Shown here: piece after piece, positions 50,385 to 59,500 of the stretch
Layout of the letters: each line of letters opens with the position of its first letter
Numbering within the stretch: the first letter of the stretch is position 1
Assembly: GCA_028278345.1 (NCBI GenBank)
Contig: JANQEL010000028.1
Coordinates: forward strand, 47,335-111,334
Length of the DNA stretch: 64,000 nucleotides
Source of the DNA: Myxococcota bacterium
GTDB lineage: Bacteria; Myxococcota_A; UBA9160; UBA4427
Direction: 5' to 3'
The notes under the pieces: model-generated
Told to the model about the DNA's origin: nothing
Seen by the model: only the letters and a program-made list of their open reading frames with translations
Database searches by the model: none
Position numbers and translations under genes: made by a program

Positions 50385-51152
50385 CTACTGCGTGCGCCCC
50401 CGCGCGGTGACCTGCTTGCGTCGCTCGGCGATCGATTCGGGGCTCATGTTCGTGAGATGCGCGAACGGCCGCGAGTCCTCGTACTTCATGGCGTCGCCAA
50501 AGGTCATCGCGTAGCCGTCGTCGATCAGACGCTTGTAGCCGCGCAGAAAATGGGGATCACACGACGCCATGTCGGCGGCCAGGGCCAGCGCTGTGGGAAG
50601 CAGCTCATCCGGTTCGACCACCCGGCTCACGAGACCGATCTCGAGGGCGCGTTCCGCAGGAACGAAGTTGCCCGTCAGCGAGATCTCCTTCGCGCGGCCG
50701 ATCCCGACGACGCGCGAGAGCCGTTGGCTCAAACCCCAACCCGGCATGATCCCCATGCGGATGTGCGTGTCGGCAAAGATCGCCCGGGTCGACGCCAACA
50801 GGACATCGCAGGCGAGCGCGATCTCGAAGCCCCCCGTGATCGCGTGGCCGTTGATCGCCCCGATGATCGGTCCGCTGAAGGCGTCCATCGCACTCACGGG
50901 GTCGCGATAGGGTCGCTCTCCCGACTGCTCTTCGCGGGGTTTCGAGAGTTCCTTCAGATCGAGCCCCGCGCTGAAGGCGCGACCGGCGCCGGTGAGCACC
51001 GCCACCTGCACGTCGCCATCGGCCTCGAGGCTGCTGAAGGCATCGCCGATCGCGGTCTGAAGCTCCCGTGAGAGGGCGTTCATCGCTTCCGGACGGTTCA
51101 GGGTGACGGTGGCGACACCGTCGTTTCGCTCGATCAAGAGGATGTCGCTCAT
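50385..51152 (-). CDS. enoyl-CoA hydratase/isomerase family protein with one catalytic Glu replaced
   Basis: ATG 51152 with GGAG upstream; 255 residues. Crotonase fold: VATVTLNRPEAMNALSREL, the oxyanion-hole block AVLTGAGRAFSAGLDLKEL and GPIIGAINGHAITGGFEIALACDV. By spacing to rat crotonase, E144 corresponds to E110 and is kept, while E164 corresponds to H130 (in FADTHIRMGIMPGWG). The classical hydratase needs both, so this one may be an isomerase, hydrolase or other crotonase variant. It lies just before the secretion operon on the other strand. Confidence 0.87.
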   Translation of the reverse strand: MSDILLIERNDGVATVTLNRPEAMNALSRELQTAIGDAFSSLEADGDVQVAVLTGAGRAFSAGLDLKELSKPREEQSGERPYRDPVSAMDAFSGPIIGAINGHAITGGFEIALACDVLLASTRAIFADTHIRMGIMPGWGLSQRLSRVVGIGRAKEISLTGNFVPAERALEIGLVSRVVEPDELLPTALALAADMASCDPHFLRGYKRLIDDGYAMTFGDAMKYEDSRPFAHLTNMSPESIAERRKQVTARGRTQ

Positions 51153-51290
51153 GGGATCTCCGGCAGGGGGTGGGCCGGCCACTGTACCGTTCAACTGCCC
51201 GCCACCTCGCCAATTTCGGCTCGCTCGCTAAAGTTCGGCGCGCTCGCGCACCGCCTCGCCGCGTCGCGTTTTTTCTCCCAGAAACGGTGG

Positions 51291-51333
51291 GTTCGGCGAA
51301 CAATTTCCTGTGTGTCGGGTGTCTAAGTTCGCC
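51291..51333. promoter_or_regulatory. inverted repeats upstream of the two-partner secretion operon
   Basis: GTTCGGCGAAC (51291-51301) has 5-base arms around one base, and GGCGAAC (51295-51301) pairs perfectly with GTTCGCC (51327-51333) across 25 bases. A run of T (51270-51275) lies just upstream. It sits about 65-110 bases before the tpsB start, where a promoter or operator is expected, but no known motif is recognised. Confidence 0.25.
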
Positions 51334-51398
51334 AGCGATCCCGCCGTTTGACCCCAACCCCGCCCGAGACTGGGAAGACCCCGGTAGAAGCCCCCGGA

Positions 51399-53504
51399 AT
51401 GCAATCCCGACGATCGCGCGCCGCCAGTTCTGCACGACTGCACCGCGCGCGCCCCGCCGAGTCGACGCTGCGAGGGGGCGCGCCGCTGCGCGCCGTCGTG
51501 CACAGATATGCATCGGCATTGCTTTTCGTCTTCGGGTTCGCCGGCTTGCCCGCCTTTGCTCAGGAAGCACTCGAAGCGGAGGTGCGAAGCGAGGCCGGCG
51601 AACAGGACGGCCCCGCCTTCGCGGTCGGCCAGTTCGCGATCGGCTACCTCGAAGACCACGACGATCATCCCGCCCTCGGCGGTGTGCTGCCGCGCAAGGT
51701 GAAGTTGCTCGCGACACCCACGGGTTACGTGGCCCCGCGGCCCGACGCGCCGGGAGAAGTGGTCTCACTCCGGGGCCTGCCCCAGCCGGTCGAGCGCTAC
51801 CACGCCAGCGCACTCGCGGTGATCTCGCGCGCCCTGCTCCGCGATGTACAGAAACTCGGCCTGATGGGTGTCTTCGTGCTGCCCCACCCCGAGGATCTCG
51901 AACCCCACGAAGAACGCGATCTGCGCGACGAGGGAAACTTCACCCTGCGCTTCGCCGTCTCGACCGGGCGCATCGAGGAGGTGCGCACGATCGCGGTCGG
52001 CGATCGCATCACGGGCAATTGGCTGGTCAACCACAAGGCGCACGGTCGCATCCGCGACGACTCTCCCCTGCAGCCCGCGGTGCTGGCCGAAGAAGGCACG
52101 AGCGATCTGCTGCGACGCGACGTCCTCGAGGACTACCTGCACCAGTTGAATCGGCACCCAGGTCGCCACGTCGAAGCCTCTCTGGCTTCTTCCCAGGAGG
52201 GCACCGGTGTGGCCCTCGACTACCGCGTCCACGAAGCGCGCCCCTGGACCCCCTACCTCCAGGTGGCCGACACCGGCACGCGCCGCACCAATCCCTGGCA
52301 GAGCCGCCTCGGTGTGATCCACCGCCAGTTGACCGGCAACGACGACATCCTGGTGCTCGAATACCTGAACGCCGGGTGGAACAACCTGAACGGCATCAAC
52401 GGCGCGTACGAAGCGCCGTGGTTCCGCAGCCGCCGTCCGCGCTGGATGAAGACCAGTGGCTTCGAGCCGCCGTATCTGGCCTGGGTCGATCGGGACAAGA
52501 TTCCGTGGTGGGGCCTCGACAACCTGCGCTGGCGCCTGAGTGGTGGCTACAGCCGGGTGGAAGTCGACCTCGGCAAGCTGGTCGAGAACGAAGTCACCGA
52601 ACTCATCACCGAGGATTGGAACATCGGCGGTGAGGCGATCTTCCAGGTCTGGCAACACGAGAACCTCTTCGTCGACGTGTTTGCCGGGGGACGCCTCCGT
52701 CAAGTCGATCTCGAAAACGAATCGAGCGCGAACGACGGCGTGGTCGATATTTCATCGGGCGGTTTCGGCGCGCGCTTCGAGCGCACCAACGCCTACTCGA
52801 ATATGCGCGGTCGGCTGGCCTTCGAGTTCGGCAGTGTCAAGGGAAGCGACCGCGATCTCACGGCCCAGGCCCGCACGCGCGTCGACGACGACTGGACCCT
52901 GCTCCAGTGGAACCTCGGCGTGAGCCACTACCTCGAGCCCCTGCTCGATCGCGAAGCCTGGGAAGACCCGACCACGGAAGAAAGCTCGACGCTGGCCCAC
53001 GAGATTGCCCTGAGCTTCCGCGGCCAACAGGCCTTCGACGACGCGCGGCTGCTGCCCCAGGTGTCGCAGGTGATCGGCGGCCTGTACAGCGTGCGCGGCT
53101 TCTCCCAGGGCACCGCGGTCGGCGACTCGACCTACGTCGGGAGCGTCGAGTACCGCTTCCACCTCCCGCGCGCCCTGCCCGTGCAGCGCCGGCCGATGCA
53201 GCTGCCGGTGATCGGCGACTTTCGCGCATCTCCCCAGCAGGTGTACGGCCGACCCGACTGGGATTTCATCATTCGCACCTTCGTCGACATGGGGTACAGC
53301 GATCGCAACGGGGGCGAGGACGTCCTCGAGTTCGACCAGTTCCTGACCTCCGTCGGTGTCGGCCTCGAAGCTACCTTCAAGGGCAACCTGCGGGCGCGCG
53401 TCGACTGGGCGCGCGGCGTCTACGAGCACCACAGCAACGATGCCGGCCGCGACCCGATCGACAAGAGCGGCGAATTCCATTTCCTCTTCAGCGTGATGTA
53501 CTGA
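51399..53504 (+). CDS. TpsB outer-membrane transporter (ShlB/FhaC family)
   Basis: ATG 51399 is the first Met that leaves a plausible long signal region (HRYASALLFVFGFAGLPAFAQEAL, cleavage near residue 55); TTG 51348 is an alternative. About 701 residues. A periplasmic POTRA-like part (about residues 80-260) is followed by a C-terminal barrel of about 16 strands. The family hallmark loop VRGF appears in GGLYSVRGFSQGTAVGDSTYVG, followed by VEYRFHLPRA, and the final residue is aromatic (FLFSVMY). It secretes the TpsA protein encoded immediately downstream (ATGA overlap). Confidence 0.88.
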   Translation: MQSRRSRAASSARLHRARPAESTLRGGAPLRAVVHRYASALLFVFGFAGLPAFAQEALEAEVRSEAGEQDGPAFAVGQFAIGYLEDHDDHPALGGVLPRKVKLLATPTGYVAPRPDAPGEVVSLRGLPQPVERYHASALAVISRALLRDVQKLGLMGVFVLPHPEDLEPHEERDLRDEGNFTLRFAVSTGRIEEVRTIAVGDRITGNWLVNHKAHGRIRDDSPLQPAVLAEEGTSDLLRRDVLEDYLHQLNRHPGRHVEASLASSQEGTGVALDYRVHEARPWTPYLQVADTGTRRTNPWQSRLGVIHRQLTGNDDILVLEYLNAGWNNLNGINGAYEAPWFRSRRPRWMKTSGFEPPYLAWVDRDKIPWWGLDNLRWRLSGGYSRVEVDLGKLVENEVTELITEDWNIGGEAIFQVWQHENLFVDVFAGGRLRQVDLENESSANDGVVDISSGGFGARFERTNAYSNMRGRLAFEFGSVKGSDRDLTAQARTRVDDDWTLLQWNLGVSHYLEPLLDREAWEDPTTEESSTLAHEIALSFRGQQAFDDARLLPQVSQVIGGLYSVRGFSQGTAVGDSTYVGSVEYRFHLPRALPVQRRPMQLPVIGDFRASPQQVYGRPDWDFIIRTFVDMGYSDRNGGEDVLEFDQFLTSVGVGLEATFKGNLRARVDWARGVYEHHSNDAGRDPIDKSGEFHFLFSVMY

Positions 53505-56500
53505 TGACGCGCGCGAAGAGAGCGAAAACCCCGAGTTCCATGAAGCTGAAGCGCAGCAGCAGAACCCCCGTTGATCGATGCCCGGCTTCGCCGCACACCC
53601 GCGGCGAGCGCGCGATCGCGTGGCTCACGCTGTTTTCGTTCTTCGTGAGCCCCGCCACCGCCCTCGCCGACACGACCCACACCGCGGTCGGCAATGCGAC
53701 GACGAACGACGGCCACTTCGTCGAGAACACCGACGCCCGCACCACCTTCGATCAGGACACCCGCAACGCCGTCGTGCAGTGGGACGTGATGGATCAGCAG
53801 GCCGACAACACGCTGACCTTCATCCAGAACTCGGGCGAAAGCGTGCTCAACCAGGCTTCGGGCATCCAGATGTCGGTCTTCCGCGGCATGGTGGTATGCG
53901 AGGCGAACTGCGTCTTTGCGAACGAAGCGGGGATCCTGCGCGCCGATGGTTCCTACCTCGACGTCGGCGGGATGGTCGCCGACATCGCGGGCACCGTGGA
54001 CGAGGACGCCTTCCGCGCGGGGGAACTCCACGCGACCGGCCTCGACGGCGTCGTCGAGAACCTCGGAACGATCCACGCGGGCAGCGCACTGCTCGCCGGG
54101 GCCCGGGTGCTCAACCGCGGCGAGATCGTGATCGAAGACGGCGCGCTGAGCATGGTGGTGGGAGACGAGATCTGGCTGCGAAATCACGACAGCAACGTGG
54201 TGATTCGCGCGGTGCTCCCCGAAAGCACGACGAGGGCTGCGACCGCGGCGGCCTTCGACGGCGAACCCGCCATCGAGAACAGCGGGAACATCGACGCCGG
54301 CGACGGCGCAGTTCGCATGCTGGCGGGCGACATGCTCTCCTACGCGATTCGCAACACCGGTCGCATCCGCGCCCGCGAGATCCAGCTCGAAGGCGGCGCC
54401 GGCAGTCTGGTGGAAGTCGCGGGAGACGCACTGCTCGACGCCTCCGCTACGGGCGAGGACGAGTTCGGCGGCGCGATCGATGTGCTCGGCGACTACGTCG
54501 CGATCGCCGACCGCGCGGTGCTCGACGCCTCGGGGGGCGCCGGCGGCGGGCGCATCCGGGTCGGCGGTGCGCGGGCGGGCGGAGGCGAGACGCGAACCGC
54601 GAAGCAGACCTACGTGGGGCGCGACACGACGCTTCGCGCCGACGCCACCCACGATGGCGATGGCGGCGAGATCATCGTCTGGTCCGACGGCACCACGCAG
54701 AGCCACGGCACGATCTCGGCCCAGGGCGGCTGGCTCGGCGGCAATGGCGGCTTCGTCGAAACCTCCGGCCGCGCCTTCCTCGACGTCACGTCGAGCCCCC
54801 TGGTTTCGACGCGCAGCGGACGCAGCGAGGACCGCGGCGGCGATTGGCTGCTCGATCCCTTCAACATCGACATCGTCGCGGGTGCGGGCGACCTCGACGA
54901 TCAACTCGGCGAAGACCCGAGCTACGACCCCGAGCTGGTCTTCTCCCCCACGGTGCAGGCCAGCGCCGACGACGCGACTTCCGAGATCGATGTGGCCCTG
55001 CTGAAGCAGGCGCTTGCGAGCGGCGCGAACGTGACGCTCACGACCTCGGGTTCGGGCAACGACGACGGCACTCAGGAGGGCGACATCCGCCTGCTCACCG
55101 ACCTCACCTTCAGCGATGGCGACGCCCTGCCCGACACCGAAGCCAGCCTCATCCTGCTCGCCGCCGACGACATCGTGATCGACGGCCGGATCGACGCGGT
55201 CGACAGCACCCCGGTGCTCGCACTCAGCCTCGACTTCCGCGCCAACGCCGAAGGCCAGGACGAGCTCGCCGATGTCGACGGCCAGCTTCCCGCGGACCAT
55301 CTCGGTGACCTCACCCTCAACGCGGACGTCGAGACCGGTGGCGGCGCGGTCAACTTCACCGGCGCCAACGTGAACCTGAACGCCGACATCACCACCGAAG
55401 GCGGCGGCGTGACGGTCCTCGCCGAAGGCGGCGACGCGACGCTGGCGGCCGGCACCTCGATCGACACGGATGTCACCCTCGACATGGATACCCGGGGTGG
55501 AGACGTCCTGGTCGGGGCCTTCGCGCGCGTGGTGGAGGATCCCGACGACGCCGATCGCGAAATCGCCGTGGGGGGTGACGTGCTCGGGGAAGCGGGCAGC
55601 AGCATCACGACCGACGGCGGCTCGGTGACCCTCTCCGGTGGCGATCGCGCCGCGGCGCGACGCAGTGATGCCGCAGGGGGCAGCGTCTTCTACGAGGGGG
55701 CGATCGACAGCGGCACGGGGAACGTGATCCTCGAGGCCTCACGCACCCTGCCCGCAAACGACAGCCTGAACGAAACGGGAGTCGTCGAACTCGGCGATGC
55801 CGCAACGATCCAGACCGACCGCGCGAGCGTCACCCTCGACGCCTTCGTCGACCCGGCGAGTCAGGAGCGCGACGACGCCCGCACGATCGTTCGCCTGCTC
55901 GGCGACATCGACACCGACAGTGTGGACGCCGCGGACGACCAGGCCGGGGGCAACGTCGAGATCCGCAGCGACGGCTTCGTGTTCGCGCGCGTCGAAATCG
56001 GCGACTCCGACGCCGGCGATCGCCCCGACATCTCGACGAATGGCGGCGACATCTTCGTCGAGAGCAATGGCAGCATCGACTTCGTCGAGGGCACTCTCGA
56101 CGCGAGCTATTCCGGCACACCGGACCCCGAAGCCGACCCGATTTCCGGAGACATCCTGCTCGATGCCCGCGGTCGCATGTCGATTCGCCCGGAAGCCGAC
56201 GACGTCATCATCGCAGCCGACGACAACGTCATCTTGAGCGCCGGTGGCGACGGAGTCGCGCGTTTGAGCTTCGACACTACCGTCGAGGGCACCGGAAACA
56301 TCACCGTCTCGGCAGACGCCATCCAACTCAATGCGGGTGACGGTTTCGGTGGACAGAACGCCGCGCGCATCTCCTTTGCGGATAGTGACGCGTCGCTCCA
56401 GTTCAGCAACAGCGCTGGCGACGCGAACCCCCTCGACCTCACGATCAGCCAGGACGCCAATCTCGATGTCGCAGACATTCCGGCCGCCAACCAGTTCCAG

Positions 56501-59500
56501 TCGGGAAGCTTCGACGTCGAGAACCTGACCCTGCGCTCGAATGACGGCGAACTCGACCTCGGTGGGCTGACCGCAACGGCGAGCGACACGATGACCTTCG
56601 GCGCACGCGAGGGGATCGACGTTTCGAGCCCCACCATCCTTTCGGCCGACACCCTCGAGATCGAATCCTACGAGGCGCTGACGATCGACAGCGATCTCGC
56701 CACCGCGATCGACGACGCCGACGCGCGGGTGGTCGAGATCACCGCCGGCGCCCTCGGCACCCTCCTCAACGCACCGACGGAGGACATCCCCGAGACGAAC
56801 GCACACTTGATCGTCGCAGCGGATCTCGATCTGGCCGATGGCGGCGAGACCAGCGAAGCGGAGCGCCTCGTGTTGCGCGGCGGTGCCGGCGGCAGCGGGG
56901 ACCTCCTCTTCTCGAACGACCCGACGCTCTCGGCACACGAGATCGTGCTCTGGGCCGGCGATGGAGGAACCACGGGCGAGAGTTCGCGGGTCGTCGCCAT
57001 CGAAGACGGCACCTCCACCGTCGACTTCGCCTTCGGCAGCGCGGCCGCGCCCGAATTCACCCTGCGCCAGGCGGCAACGATCGACAACGACGCGATCCCC
57101 GACGTGACGCAGTTCGCCGGCGGCGTCGACGGCGTTCGTTACAACCTGCGCTCGGATGGCGGACAGATCGGCGGCGACGATCCCATCCAGACCTCGAAGC
57201 TCACCGACACCTTCCTTGCGCTGCACGCGCGCGACGGCATCCTCGCCGACTTCGCCACGGGAATGACCGACGCCACGCTTCAGGTGCGGGGCCTCGACAT
57301 CGGCGGCACCCAGGCCTTCACGTACACCCGCACCCACAACGACCAGATCACCCTGAGCGACGGCGTCAACCCGGTGGTGCTGACGATCCGCGCGGGGCTG
57401 TCGGGCACAGGCGACCTGAGCTTCGACGGCAGCCCCGAAGAAGGCGACGACACCGCGTTCGAGATCGTGGCGGACGAGATCCGCCTCGTGGCCGGCGATG
57501 GGCTCGCCGGAAACAACCAGTCGCGCATCGTCCTCGACCGCGACGCCGAGCACAAACCCGTCTTCAAGGGCGCGGCCGACGATCAGGTCGACCTCTTCGT
57601 CTTCCGCCAGGACGCGCCGATCGACTCCTCGACCATCGCCACCTCCGAGGATTTCTTCGAGGATCGTGCGCCGGACGTGCACGTGATCCATTCGGACTAC
57701 GACAGCGTCGCGGACGGCAACACCGCTTTCGCCGCAATCGAGATCGACGCGAGCGACGCACCGCCGACGGCGGACTCGAAGCTGATCCTGAGCGGCGAGC
57801 GCGTCGCGATCAGCTCAGCCGACGAGCAGGACCTGGCACTGTGGAGCCACTTCTCGGAAACCGAAGGCGACCCCTTCGAACTCGAGGTGCGCGCGGACCT
57901 GCTCGACCTGCGCGCCTCCGATCTCAACGACGAGATCGACGATCTGCGCGTGCTGTTCGAGCCCGACGCCCCGGCAATGAGCAACACGACCTTCACCTTC
58001 ACTGACTTCGAACGCTTCCAAACCGAGGACGAAGCGGAAGCCTTCACGCCGATCGCATTCGACGCCGCTACCACGCCGAACACCGTCCCGAACACGGTCT
58101 CCTTCTTCCAGGAAGCCACGATCACACGGGCACAGTTGACCGCCCTGCGCGGCGCCCTCAACAACGCGGACCTTACGGTGCACGACGGCGACCCCGATGA
58201 CCCGGACGATGCGGCGATGGATCTCTTCCTCGAATCCCTCGAGGGCGACGTCGAGGTCGCGGCCAGCTCGGTCAATGGCAGCGCGCTCTTCATCACCCTG
58301 CACAACGAAGGGGCCACGGTCGATTGGGACCGCTCCGTCCCCACTGCCTACGACCTCGAACGTCTCGTCGTCGGCGCCGACCACAGCTTCGTATTCGGCA
58401 GTAGCGCCGATGCCATGGACCTCGACGTCACCGTGGCCGAGAACTTCCAGCTGCGCGCCGGGCTCGGGGGACGAGACGGGGACATTTCTTTCGAATCGGG
58501 CGTGACGATCACCGCAAACCAGGTCGCACTGCAGGCCGGGGAGAGCGGCGAACTCGCCGAAGATGGCGAGCTGCCGGCCGTCGACCTCACCACCAACATG
58601 CCGACCTTCGTGCTGGTCGATAGCGACGACAGCGACGACGGTTCCGACTCGATCTTCGAGGTGCGCCAGGACGCCGGCTTCGTCGACGACATCGCCGACG
58701 CGGGTGACGGCGAATCCCTCATCATCGATCCATCGCAGTTGAGCGGCGGGGCCGGACCGGACGAGTTCGGTGTGATCCGCCTGATCAGCGAAGGCGGTTC
58801 GATCCAGGTGCGCAATCTCAGCACCACCTTCCAGGGGGCCAACGGCGGTGGGCTGGTCTCCCGCCTGGAACTCCAGGCGAGCACGGTCGATGTGCTACGC
58901 GGCGGCGTGATCGAACTCGCCGACGAGGCCGGCGGCGACACCGACCTCACCCTCTACGACAGCGTCGATCTCTCGGCGCGGGAGATCATCCTGCGCGCCG
59001 ACGGGAACGACATCGTGAGAGCCGACGATCCCGACGTACTCTTCCGCGCCTCGGCGACGAGCCTCGGTGAGGGGCTGCGCTTCCGCATCGAACACGATGG
59101 CAGTGCCATCGACGGCTCGACGATCGCGAGCATCGATCAATTCATCGGCAGCAGCCTGAACAGCCCGGTTGCGTACGAGCTCGTCGCGACCAACGCCGGG
59201 GTCGAGATCACGAGCGAGCTCGCGGCGAAGTTGCGCGGCGGCACCAATGAAGCGCCGAACCTGGTGAACCTCTTCGTGAACGGAAACGACATCATGAGCG
59301 ACGCCGACGTCGTGATCAGTGCCCAGGATGCGGGGCGCGCGGTCGACGCCCAATTCGCATCGCTCGTGATCGGCGAGCTTCACGACGAGGCGCGGATCCG
59401 CTTCGACGGCACCGCAGACCCGACTGCGATCTCGACCACCGGTGATCAGACCTACCACGGCGACGTCGAGATCGACGGCGCGGCCGTCCTCACGGGGGAC

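Noticed and set aside
53420..57691. Two long minus-strand open frames (626 and 650 codons)
   Set aside because: Both are antisense to the tpsA gene and owe their openness to its Asp/Gly-rich GC codons.
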